From JAFDZV01 sp035549015 (lineage in GTDB: Bacteria; Bacteroidota; Ignavibacteria; OLB7), in assembly GCA_035549015.1 (NCBI GenBank), contig DASZRW010000057.1, positions 59,738-123,737 of the forward strand: a stretch of DNA of 64,000 bases, written 5' to 3'. The position numbers and the translations under genes were made by a program. Positions 9,247 through 18,000 of this stretch are shown here, piece after piece. Positions within the stretch are counted from its first letter, which is position 1, and each line of letters opens with the position of its first letter. The notes under the pieces were generated by a model that worked only from the letters and a program-made list of their open reading frames with translations, was not told the DNA's origin and searched no databases.

Positions 9247-9963
9247 ATGGATGATCAGGACTACAACCTCCACCCGGCAGACCGGGCAGACGAAGGCGGC
9301 GCGGCCGGCACCCCGGAGCAACACGAAGGTCCGAAGCAGCACGAAGGCCCGGAGCAGCACGAAGGCGCGTCTCAAAGCGACGAGCGAACGTCCGCCGACC
9401 CTCAGGCAGCCGAGGCCGCCAGGGATGAACTTCGAAGGAAGCTGCAGCAGGAGCGCGCGCTTCTCAACGAGCTCCGCCTGAAGCGGCTCCAGCGAACGGC
9501 GGAGTACGCCCTGCTCATCTCGATGCATCTCTTCTTCCTGCTCGCGTTCCACAGCTTTTATCGCTGGTGGATGGCGTTGTTGCTGGCGGCTGCGACATTC
9601 GGCATGAACTTCCGGCTCACGCAGTTTCGCGAGGAGCGGCGCACGTCCGCGCCCGGGAACCGCAAACGGATCATGGCGGACGCTTTCGAATCGATTCTCT
9701 TTCTCGTCTTCATCGCGGTCCTCTCAGCCGGCGGCCTCCTTCAGCATCTGCTGGATGTGACGGACCAGGAGTATCTGGCCTATGTGTCGGCGCTGTTGAC
9801 GGGAGTATTCCTCGCGGGCCTCGTTGGGGAGATCTACTGGCAGGCAAAGCACTTCAGCCCGCTGGACCGCGAGCGGCGGCGGAACTACATCGCGAACCTC
9901 AAACGCACGATCGTTCTCCCCTACACGATTTCACGCCGAAGGCACAACGGCCACGGGGCATAA
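9247..9963 (+). CDS. Membrane protein with Q-H-E-G repeat N-terminus and coiled coil
   Basis: 238 residues, family not recognised. Residues 1-50 are hydrophilic with three near-identical units around E-Q-H-E-G-P-K. Residues about 55-85 are a charged helix likely to form a coiled coil. Hydrophobic segments follow at about 87-105, 107-120, 148-168 and 178-196, giving about four membrane spans, then a basic C-terminus. Its only clue is position, 30 bp after nfo and before gmhA. It is a hypothetical inner-membrane protein. Confidence 0.7.
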   Translation: MDDQDYNLHPADRADEGGAAGTPEQHEGPKQHEGPEQHEGASQSDERTSADPQAAEAARDELRRKLQQERALLNELRLKRLQRTAEYALLISMHLFFLLAFHSFYRWWMALLLAAATFGMNFRLTQFREERRTSAPGNRKRIMADAFESILFLVFIAVLSAGGLLQHLLDVTDQEYLAYVSALLTGVFLAGLVGEIYWQAKHFSPLDRERRRNYIANLKRTIVLPYTISRRRHNGHGA

Positions 9964-9969
9964 CCGGCC

Positions 9970-9988
9970 GCTGCCGGCACGCACGGCA
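9970..9988 (+). terminator. Weak hairpin after the membrane-protein gene
   Basis: CTGCCG pairs with CGGCAG (6 bp) just after the stop codon at 9963, without a U-tract. This is weak evidence of a transcript end before gmhA. Confidence 0.2.
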
Positions 9989-10015
9989 GACCGGCCTCTG
10001 CGGCCGCTGAAGGAG

Positions 10016-10024
10016 ATATTGTGG
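10016..10024 (+). promoter_or_regulatory. ATATTGTGG element upstream of gmhA
   Basis: ATATTGTGG lies 67 bp before the gmhA start, and the same nine bases occur 77 bp before purH at 50039-50047. Both are compatible with a degenerate Bacteroidota -7 element, but no strong -33 element accompanies them. Confidence 0.25.
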
Positions 10025-10090
10025 GGTCTTTGTAATCCGGCGATATGCCGCGCGTCCAGAACTCCCCCTTTCTCCCTATTTTTGTCGCTT

Positions 10091-10678
10091 ATGAGTATAG
10101 AGGATTTCTACGTTCAATCATTGCGCGACAGCGCCGCGGTAAAGGAACGAAGCATCGAGGCATGCCGTGCCGCGACGCTCCGTGCCGTGGAGATCATCAG
10201 CGATGCCTACCGCAACGGCGGCAAGGTGCTGTTCTGCGGCAACGGCGGCAGCGCGGCGGATTGCCAGCATCTGGCAACGGAGTTGATGATCCGCCTCAAC
10301 CACGACATCCAGCGCCCCGCACTCGGCGCCGTTTCACTGGCGACCGACCCCTCCAACATGACGGCCGGCGGCAACGACATCGGCTTCGACAATGTGTTCG
10401 CGCGCAACGTGGAAGGGCTTGGCAGAGCGGGCGACGTGTTGGTCGGCATCTCCACCAGCGGCCGCTCCCGCAACGTGCTGGCGGCGGTTCAGACGGCTCG
10501 CAACATCGGCATGCATACCATCTGCCTGCTTGGCGGCGATGGCGGTGTGTTGAAGGACACGTGCGATGTCCCCATCATCGTTCCTTCCACCGATACCCAG
10601 CGCATTCAGGAAACCCACATCGTGCTCGGCCACATCATCTGTGGCTCGGTGGAACACACTCTCTACGGCAACCCATGA
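10091..10678 (+). CDS. gmhA: Sedoheptulose-7-phosphate isomerase (SIS domain)
   Basis: 195 residues, typical length. It converts sedoheptulose 7-phosphate to D-glycero-D-manno-heptose 7-phosphate, the first step toward lipopolysaccharide heptose. A single SIS fold is shown by F-C-G-N-G-G-S-A-A-D and G-I-S-T-S-G-R-S-R-N, with catalytic E/H-type residues in T-E-L-M and Q-E-T-H-I-V-L-G-H. ATG at 10091 matches the family N-terminus. The stop overlaps the dacB start as ATGA, implying translational coupling. Together with kdsA-kdsD further along, it supports a heptose/KDO-containing lipopolysaccharide. Confidence 0.9.
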   Translation: MSIEDFYVQSLRDSAAVKERSIEACRAATLRAVEIISDAYRNGGKVLFCGNGGSAADCQHLATELMIRLNHDIQRPALGAVSLATDPSNMTAGGNDIGFDNVFARNVEGLGRAGDVLVGISTSGRSRNVLAAVQTARNIGMHTICLLGGDGGVLKDTCDVPIIVPSTDTQRIQETHIVLGHIICGSVEHTLYGNP

Positions 10679-12654
10679 TCAAGCGTCTGGCTGCAACGCT
10701 CGTCCTGCTGACCACGCTCGCACTCCTCCTCTCTCCGTGGGATCCGGTGCCGAGCGCGGCGATCGCGGCAATCCCGGCCATCGACAGCACGCAGCAGCAC
10801 GCGGCCCTGACTGCCGCGGACTCCGCACGTGCGCTCGAGAAACTGGCCGGCGACATTCGCGCGCTGCTCACGATGCCGGAAACCAGGAACGGCAAGGTGG
10901 GCGTGGAGATTCGTTCGCTTGTCTCGGATCACTCCCTCTTCTCTCTCAATGCCGACGCACCGCTGACGCCTGCCTCCAACACGAAGGTGGTGACGGCGTT
11001 CACTGCGCTCTCCGAGCTGGGCCCCAACTACTCCGTCAAGACGGTGCTGGCGGCGGAGGCGAAGCCACAGAACGGTGTGCTGAAGGGAAATCTCTACGTG
11101 AAGGGATATGGCGACCCGCTTCTCACCGTGAACGATATCGACCAGCTGGTGGATCAGTTCGTCAACAGCGGCGTGAAGCAGATCGATGGTAACGTTGTTG
11201 GCGACGGCAGCTTTTTCGACAACAAGACGGAACGCGTTCAGTACAGCGGCGACAAGGACGTTGTTGAACCGCTCCCGCCGATTGCCGCGCTCACGCTGGA
11301 CTATAGCGTCTTCACGCTCGTCATCTCCTCGCCGCGCACGCCCGGCCTCCCCTGCAACGTTCAGACCATTCCGCATTCCGCGGGCTTCGAGATCGTGAAC
11401 AACGCTGTGGTGGCGACACCCCGCGCCGCACGCTCCGGGAAGCGCGGGCGCCATCATGCAATGCTGCTCCCCGGATCGGGGAGGATGACCACGGAGCGGT
11501 TTGGCGACGAGCCGGCCGATACGTGGGGCACCTATCCGCTCAACCAGGGGCGCGGCAGGCATCAGGCTCCCAGGCAGACCGCCCGCCCGGCCGGCCGGAA
11601 GCATGCGCCGGCGAAGCCGGCCAAGGGAGCGGCGACGCGCACGGCACGCGGGCATCAGGCGGAGAAGGCGCCGAAGGGGCGCACGGCGAAGGCCGCGCGG
11701 GAGGCACGCGAACGCACGGCGAAGGCCCATGCGGTGAAGGAGACCCGCCATGTGGTGGCAGCCGCGAAGCCAGCGCCGAAGCAGGCCGGCGCGGCGGCCA
11801 GGCAGAAGCCGAACGCCGCCGGGAGTGCGAAGGCCGATGCGCCTGCGGTGGATCGCGGGCCGCTGAAGATCACGATGACCGCCGGGGAGAACGGCCGGCA
11901 GGTTATCACGGTCACCGGCTCCATGGCACCGAACCGCACGGCGAGCTATCGCTACCAGATGCGGAACGCACCGCTGGTGATTGCCGGGATGATCTACGAT
12001 CGCCTCCGTTTGAACGGCATCACCATCAACGGCCAGGCGACTGCCGGCGTAACGCCGGCGAAGTACCGGACACTTTCTGAAACGGGAAGGCCGCTGATCG
12101 ACATTCTTCGCGTTGTGATGAAGAACAGCAATAACTTCCTGGCCGAATATGTGTTCAAGATGATTGGGGGGGCGGCCGGCGGGCAGCAGGAGACGGCGCA
12201 GAAGAGCGTGCAGAAGATTCAATACCGGATGACGATCAACCGCATCCCGTTTGAGCGCTGTCTTATCAATGATGGCTCAGGGCTCTCACGCGCAAACTGC
12301 CTGACCGCTTCCACCCTGGTGGGCATCCTGCATGCCGCCTACAACGACAAGAAGATCTTCGAATCGCTCTACTCGGTGATGTCGATCGCCGGCGTGGACG
12401 GAACGCTCCGGCACAGAATGCGCGGCACGTATGCGGAGAAGAACGTTCACGGAAAAACGGGCACGCTCAACAATGTCTCCGCTCTCTGCGGCTACGTGAC
12501 CACGCGCGACGGCGAGTTCGTCTGCTTTTCGATGCTGATGAACGGCGGCAATCATGGCCTGTACCGCTCCGTGCAGGACAAGGTGGCCGCGCGCCTGGCG
12601 GCATTCAGCTATCACGATGCATCGCCGGCCAAGCCCGCCGCGGCAGACGACTGA
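10675..12654 (+). CDS. dacB: D-alanyl-D-alanine carboxypeptidase (PBP4, peptidase S13) with a long basic insertion
   Basis: 659 residues, longer than the usual 450-500. It trims or cleaves peptidoglycan peptide cross-links in the periplasm. An N-terminal hydrophobic signal is present. The three penicillin-binding motifs are visible: S-N-T-K (S101, K104), S-N-N (485-487) and K-T-G (594-596). Between residues about 248 and 395 sits a low-complexity insert very rich in Ala, Lys, Arg, Pro and His, resembling a histone H1 tail and absent from normal PBP4. The flanking fold resumes cleanly, so this looks like an inserted linker, not a frameshift. It overlaps gmhA by ATGA. Confidence 0.9.
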   Translation: MIKRLAATLVLLTTLALLLSPWDPVPSAAIAAIPAIDSTQQHAALTAADSARALEKLAGDIRALLTMPETRNGKVGVEIRSLVSDHSLFSLNADAPLTPASNTKVVTAFTALSELGPNYSVKTVLAAEAKPQNGVLKGNLYVKGYGDPLLTVNDIDQLVDQFVNSGVKQIDGNVVGDGSFFDNKTERVQYSGDKDVVEPLPPIAALTLDYSVFTLVISSPRTPGLPCNVQTIPHSAGFEIVNNAVVATPRAARSGKRGRHHAMLLPGSGRMTTERFGDEPADTWGTYPLNQGRGRHQAPRQTARPAGRKHAPAKPAKGAATRTARGHQAEKAPKGRTAKAAREARERTAKAHAVKETRHVVAAAKPAPKQAGAAARQKPNAAGSAKADAPAVDRGPLKITMTAGENGRQVITVTGSMAPNRTASYRYQMRNAPLVIAGMIYDRLRLNGITINGQATAGVTPAKYRTLSETGRPLIDILRVVMKNSNNFLAEYVFKMIGGAAGGQQETAQKSVQKIQYRMTINRIPFERCLINDGSGLSRANCLTASTLVGILHAAYNDKKIFESLYSVMSIAGVDGTLRHRMRGTYAEKNVHGKTGTLNNVSALCGYVTTRDGEFVCFSMLMNGGNHGLYRSVQDKVAARLAAFSYHDASPAKPAAADD

Positions 12655-12659
12655 CGCTT

Positions 12660-12680
12660 CGGCGGCAGCTTCGGCCGCCG
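12660..12680 (+). terminator. Hairpin directly after dacB
   Basis: CGGCGGC (12660-12666) pairs with GCCGCCG (12674-12680) around a 7-nt loop, starting 6 bp after the stop codon. Flanking bases extend it imperfectly. No U-tract is present. Confidence 0.35.
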
Positions 12681-12795
12681 CCGGAAGCCGTGTCCGCCGC
12701 TCATTCCGGTGGGAAAAATCAATCCCGGGAGGGCAAATACGGGCGCCGGATTATCATAAATTTCTGTAACGGTATGGCCACGCTGCAGAAACCAC

Positions 12796-12826
12796 TTGAC
12801 AGATTTGGCGAGTGTGGTGATATTTG
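12796..12826 (+). promoter_or_regulatory. Possible rho promoter
   Basis: TTGACA and GATATTTG are separated by 17 bp. This fits a Bacteroidota -33/-7 pair with one mismatch in the -7 box. It would give a leader of about 460 nt before rho. Confidence 0.3.
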
Positions 12827-12893
12827 CAGGTGCTCAACATCCACGGATACCTCTCCCATTCGATCTCTGGAACTCCGTCCTCAGGTGTGAGGG

Positions 12894-13247
12894 TCAACAA
12901 GAGCTGATCTTCGGCTCCAAGTGTGGTGGTACGCGTTCGTTGGCGTTAATTGCAGTAGCTGCTTCAAAATCCTGCCGGGCGGCCTCACGCGCCAGTCTAT
13001 CCCCGAGTGGCTTTCCAACAATGACGTTGTAGCTGAGACCGTGCCCCACGGTATCACGAAGCGTTGCCCTCCCGACTCGGTCCGCGAACAGATTCAATTG
13101 TGAATGCCGTCGGTCTAGACTGCGTGGCGCTCCCCCGGCGATACGCTGGTCCGAAGTACGGCGAACGCACATCCAAGTCATGAGCGTCCGTGCGCGAGCA
13201 ATCGCCTCAGCCGTTTCGATATCCGAGCAGAACGTAGCACAGTACAT
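12894..13247 (-). CDS. Doubtful small ORF, no known family
   Basis: 117 codons lying divergently upstream of rho. It has no recognised domain, no signal peptide and no ribosome-binding site I can see. Its third-position GC bias is weaker than in neighbouring genes, which could mean a foreign or decaying gene, or simply a chance ORF. I keep it only because it is the one sizeable frame in a long spacer. Confidence 0.2.
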   Translation of the reverse strand: MYCATFCSDIETAEAIARARTLMTWMCVRRTSDQRIAGGAPRSLDRRHSQLNLFADRVGRATLRDTVGHGLSYNVIVGKPLGDRLAREAARQDFEAATAINANERVPPHLEPKISSC

Positions 13248-13288
13248 ACACGATCACAACATCATCTCCCTACGAGGATCATTCAAGC

Positions 13289-14593
13289 ATGCCCACATTC
13301 GATGACGCTGGGAATCCTCAATTGCTTGATCTCGCCGAACTGAAGGCGAAGAGGATTGCCGAATTGACCGAGATCGCGAAAGATCTCAATGTACCCGGAT
13401 ACAGCGATTACCGGAAACAGGAACTGATATTCAAGATACTCGAGGCCCAGTCGCAGATGCAGCGCCAGGAAGGGCGCGACAACGGCATCAACTTCTCCGA
13501 GGGTGTGCTTGAGGTTCTTTCCGACGGCTACGGCTTTCTTCGCTCGTCCGACTACAACTACCTCCCCTCTCCAGACGATATCTACGTTTCGCCCTCGCAG
13601 ATCAAGAAGTTCGGGCTGCGTACCGGCGACTGCGTAAGCGGCCAGGTGCGTTCGCCGAAGGAAGGCGAGCGTTTCTTCGCACTGCTCAAGGTGGAGCAGG
13701 TGAACTACCAGTCGCCCGATCTCATGCGCGATCGGACGATCTTCGACAACCTGACGCCGCTCTACGCCAACGAGAAGCTGGAACTGGAGACCACGCCGGG
13801 TGAGTATTCCATGCGCATCATGGACCTGCTTGCCCCGATCGGCAAGGGACAGCGCGGCCTCATCGTTTCGCCGCCGAAGTCCGGCAAGACCGTTCTGCTG
13901 CAGAAGCTTGCCAACGCCATCAGCCGCAACCATCCCGAGGTGAAGTTGATCGTATTGCTGATCGACGAACGCCCGGAAGAAGTGACGGACATGGAGCGCT
14001 CCGTACAGGCGGAGGTTATCTCCTCCACCTTCGACGAGCCGCCCGAACGGCACGTGCAGGTTGCGGACATGGTGCTGGAGAAGGCAAAGCGCCTGGTGGA
14101 AGCAAAGTACGACGTGGTGATCCTGCTCGACTCCATCACCCGTCTGGCCCGCGCTCACAACACGGTGGTGCCGCACTCCGGCAAGATTCTCTCCGGCGGT
14201 GTGGACGCCAACGCACTCCACAAGCCGAAGCGCTTCTTCGGCGCGGCGCGTAACATCGAAGAGGGGGGGTCGCTCACCATCATGGCCACCGCCCTGATCG
14301 ATACCGGCTCGCGAATGGACGAGGTGATCTTCGAGGAGTTCAAGGGAACCGGCAACATGGAAATCATCCTGGATCGCCGCCTGGCCGATCGCCGCATCTT
14401 CCCGGCCTTCGATATCATCCGCTCCGGCACGCGTAAGGAGGAACTGCTCACCGATGCGGCAGATCTGAACCGCATCTGGATCCTTCGCAAGGTGATCAGC
14501 GACATGACCCCGTTGGAAGCCATGGAGTTCCTCCTGGACCGCATGCAGGGGACCAAGGTGAACCGCGACTTCCTGAAGGCGATGAGCTCGTAG
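13289..14593 (+). CDS. rho: Transcription termination factor Rho
   Basis: 434 residues, normal length. This is the hexameric RNA-dependent ATPase that ends transcription. Visible in order: N-terminal helical Rho_N region (about 10-55), cold-shock-like RNA-binding domain with G-Y-G-F-L-R-S near residue 75, Walker A P-P-K-S-G-K-T (K200), Walker B V-I-L-L-D-S-I-T-R-L-A-R, and the Q-loop/R-loop region G-G-V-D-A-N-A-L-H-K-P-K-R. The upstream CGAGGA at 13273-13278 is a plausible ribosome-binding site for ATG at 13289. The scarcity of U-tract terminators in this window suggests Rho does much of the terminating here. Confidence 0.97.
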   Translation: MPTFDDAGNPQLLDLAELKAKRIAELTEIAKDLNVPGYSDYRKQELIFKILEAQSQMQRQEGRDNGINFSEGVLEVLSDGYGFLRSSDYNYLPSPDDIYVSPSQIKKFGLRTGDCVSGQVRSPKEGERFFALLKVEQVNYQSPDLMRDRTIFDNLTPLYANEKLELETTPGEYSMRIMDLLAPIGKGQRGLIVSPPKSGKTVLLQKLANAISRNHPEVKLIVLLIDERPEEVTDMERSVQAEVISSTFDEPPERHVQVADMVLEKAKRLVEAKYDVVILLDSITRLARAHNTVVPHSGKILSGGVDANALHKPKRFFGAARNIEEGGSLTIMATALIDTGSRMDEVIFEEFKGTGNMEIILDRRLADRRIFPAFDIIRSGTRKEELLTDAADLNRIWILRKVISDMTPLEAMEFLLDRMQGTKVNRDFLKAMSS

Positions 14594-14625
14594 ACAATGG
14601 TGGAATGATCAGATCGTGTAGCGCA

Positions 14626-14663
14626 ACGGCGCGTGTCGGAGAACGGCACGCGCCGTCGTGTTT
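14626..14663 (+). terminator. Terminator after rho
   Basis: Perfect 10-bp stem (14626-14635 with 14647-14656), 11-nt loop, followed by CGTGTTT. It begins 33 bp after the rho stop. The stem core GCGCGTG/CACGCGC recurs in the hairpin after the SBBP gene at 18606-18641. Confidence 0.6.
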
Positions 14664-14666
14664 ATG

Positions 14667-14820
14667 CCCCCGCTCCATGCTCCCCGCTCCACGCCCCCGC
14701 TCCACGCTCCCGCTCCACGCTCCACGCTCCCGCTCCACGCTCCCCGCTCCACGCTCCATGCTCCCCGCTCCACGCTCCCCGCTCCCGCTCCCGCTCCATG
14801 CTCCCCGCTCCCGCTCCATG
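14667..14820. repeat. Degenerate short tandem array, CCGCTC/CACGCTC/CATGCTC units
   Basis: About 150 bp of shuffled 6-8 bp units ending in GCTC. One strand is C-rich and the other G-rich. The minus strand contains several GGG and GGGG runs spaced by AGC, so a G-quadruplex is possible. It lies between rho and the SBBP gene. An in-frame extension of the SBBP ORF reads through it as Pro/His/Ala repeats, but the signal peptide starts only at 15009. Confidence 0.8.
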
Positions 14821-15008
14821 CTGCGTCGGTTCGCCCGCACGGTTCACCCGGGGAGGGTGCCGGGCATCCGCGCGGCGCGCGATGGTGGTTTCTTCCGGTC
14901 ATTCTTCGCATTTTCGCCGTCACATTTCCATTGCCGTTCGGCACATGGAGGTCCGGCGCGCTCCGTATTCATCCTCCCGATTCACCCGCTCTTCCGTGGA
15001 GTACGTAC

Positions 15009-18000
15009 ATGAATCTCCGTCTTCGTTCCGCCGCCACCGGGCTGGCGCTCTTCATCGCATCGGCACTGGCAGGTCCGTTCCATACATCGGCACAACCGGC
15101 CGCGGCACAACCGGCCGCGGCACAACCGGCTGCGGCATCGCCGGCCGGCGTCAACGGCGTACGCTCCGCCGGTGCAAGCTTCATCAGGAACTGCGGGCAG
15201 TGGCCGGCAGATGTACTGTTCGGATCGCGCGCTCCCGGTGTTGACCTCTGGCTCACGCGCGCCGGCATCCTGTTCGATCTCTACACGCTTCAGCCGGCAG
15301 AGGCCGGCGGCGGCACGGCCGGTGGCACGACGTCGCTTCGCAGCGGAGCCATGCGCCGCACCGGCTGCATCGTAGGCCTTCAGTTCATCGGCGCATCCAA
15401 CGGAATTGCGGCCCGGGGAATCGGGCGGCTTCCGGGCGCATTCAACTATCTGACCGGTCGCGACTCGTCGCGATGGGCACGGAATGTGGAACGGTATTCC
15501 CAGGCCCGGACGGAGGAGATCTATCCCGGCATCAGCGCTGTCTTCTACTACGAGGCCGGGCGGCCGCGATACGACCTTGCCGTTGCTCCCGGAGCGGACC
15601 CGGCACGTATCGCGATGCGATACACCGGCGCGAAGTCCGTGACGGCGGAGGCGAACGGCGATCTGGTGATCGCAACAAGAGCGGGGAACCTGGTGCAGCA
15701 TGGCCTGTACGCCTACCAGCGCATCGGCGAGAAGGAGATGCCGGTTGCCTGTTCGTTCACGGTGGATGCGAAGGGCCTGGTGAAGTTCACAGTGGGCAGC
15801 TACGACCGCTCGCATCAGCTTGTCATCGATCCGCTTCTCTACTCCTCCTTCGTCGGCGGCAGCGGCGACGATGGAGCGTACGCCGTTGCAGTGGATGCAT
15901 CCGGCAACGCCTACATCGCCGGCTACGCCGCGGCATGGTCCGCCCCGCCCAGCGATTCCTTCCCGAGAACCGTTGGCGCGTACGATCGCACGTTCAATGG
16001 CGGTACGGTGGATGCGTTCGTGGCGAAGTTCGATTGCGTCAGCGACACGCTGGTCTACTCCACAGTGATCGGCGGCAGCAATTTCGAGGACGCGCGCGCC
16101 ATCGTGCTGGACAATCAGAACAATGCGTACGTGTGCGGCTTCACCGGCTCCAGTGATTTCCCCACCACGGCATCCGCCTACGCCAGGACCTACATCGGCG
16201 GCCTGAGCGATGCGTTCGTGCTGCGGCTGAATCAGAACGGATCGGCGCTGGACTTCTCCACCTACATCGGCGGCCTCGGCGCCGACGGTGCCTATGCGCT
16301 GCGTCTCGGACCGGGAGGCGATATCCGGGTGGCCGGCTTCACGCAGGCCGCGGACTACCCGGTAACCCGCGGAGCGTACGATACAACGTTCAACGGCGCG
16401 CCCGGAGACATCTTCGTGAGTTCCCTCAGCCTGAACGGAAGCACGCTGAACTCCTCCACCTACGTTGGAGGGAGCGGCAACGATTCCCCCAACGGCATGG
16501 TGCTGGATGCCGCCGGGAACGCCTACGTGGTGGGCATCACCTCCTCCACGGACTTCCCGACAACCGGCAATGCGATCGACAAGACGTTCAACGGCGGAGC
16601 GAGCGACGTGGTTGTGTTCAAGCTGAATCCGGGCAACACCGCGCTCCTCTACTCCACCTATGTTGGCGGGAATGCGGAGGATATCGGAAGCGATATCGCG
16701 CTCACGTCACTGGGCGCGATCACGTTCTGCGGTTCCACATCCTCCCACGACTACCCGACCACACCGAACGTCTTCCAGCAGGCCTATCGCGGCGGCGCGT
16801 CCGACGGGTTCGTGAGCCAGATCGATCCAACCGGCAACACGCTGAACTTCTCTACGATGCTCGGCGGCCCGAGCGACGACTACGCCTATGGCCTCGCGCT
16901 GGACGCGAGCGATCACCCCTACGTCTGCGGCACCACCGTCTCCGACAGCTTCCCGAGCACCAACGACGCCTACATGCGCACGCACATGCAGAACTCCTCG
17001 GACGCGTTCATCACGGAGTTGAGCGCCGGCGGCACGGACCTGGCATACTCCACCTTCATTGGGGGCGGCGATCGCGATGTGGCCTACGACATCGCCTTCA
17101 CCGGCAGCAACGTGGCCTACATCACCGGCCTTACGAAGTCGCTGAACTATCCGATCACCGCGCACCGGTATTCCGACTCGCTGGGCCGCACGCGCACGGG
17201 CAACCAGGAGGTGCTCTCGTACGATGCGTTCATCTCGAAGCTGGACCTGCGCAACGTCGCCATCCTCTCCCCAACGCGCCCGCAGTTGATTTGCGGCGGC
17301 AGCACGGTGCCGATCCAGTGGTCCAGCCCACGCCTCCACTCCGTCAACATCCAGCTTTCGCACGATGGCGGCGCAACCTATCCCTCGACGCTTCAGACCG
17401 GACTGGACGGGGCGACGGGGGGATGGAACTGGATAGTGCCCGGCAGTCTGGCTCCCGGAAGCAACTATCGCATTCGCGTGATCGATGCCGGCGATACAAC
17501 GGTCTACGGCGAATCGGCCATCCTCATTGCTCCCGCGCAGCCAACGTTCACCACGCAGCCGCAGGCCAGGGTGCTCTGCCGCGGCGAGGCGTTTCAATTG
17601 ACGGCGGAGGCAACCGGCACCAGCCTCCACTATCAATGGCTGCAGGGCGGCGCGCCGATTCAGGGTGCGACCCGCACCACGTACGACGGCATCGCCAACG
17701 ATACCGCCAGCTATTCGCTGCAGGCCACGGATACATGCGGCACGGTTGTGCGGAGCGCCATCGTGACGGTGACGTTCCACCCCGGTCCCGTTGTGACCGG
17801 CACACCGCAAAGCACCTCCGCATGCACCGGAGCATCGCAGACATTCACGGTAGCCACGAGCGGCGTGGCGGCCACATATCAATGGCGATTCAACGGCACG
17901 CCGATCCCGGGAGCAACGGGGGCATCGTACACCATTCCATCGGTGAAGCAGTCTGATGCCGGCTCCTATACGGTTGCCATCGCCTATGCGCCATGCGAAT

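Larger units (their letters stand above)
12681..13288. other. Long spacer upstream of rho
   Basis: Visibly less GC-biased than its surroundings. It contains a GATATTTG box at 12819-12826 with a TTGACA at 12796-12801, possibly a rho promoter with a long leader, and one doubtful minus-strand ORF (12894-13247). A long rho leader would fit Rho autoregulation known in other bacteria, but nothing here proves it. Confidence 0.4.

Noticed and set aside
14658..15008. N-terminal extension of the SBBP ORF through the CCGCTC array
   Set aside because: It would place over 100 residues of Pro/His/Ala repeats before the signal peptide; the signal peptide starts at 15009, so that is the start.
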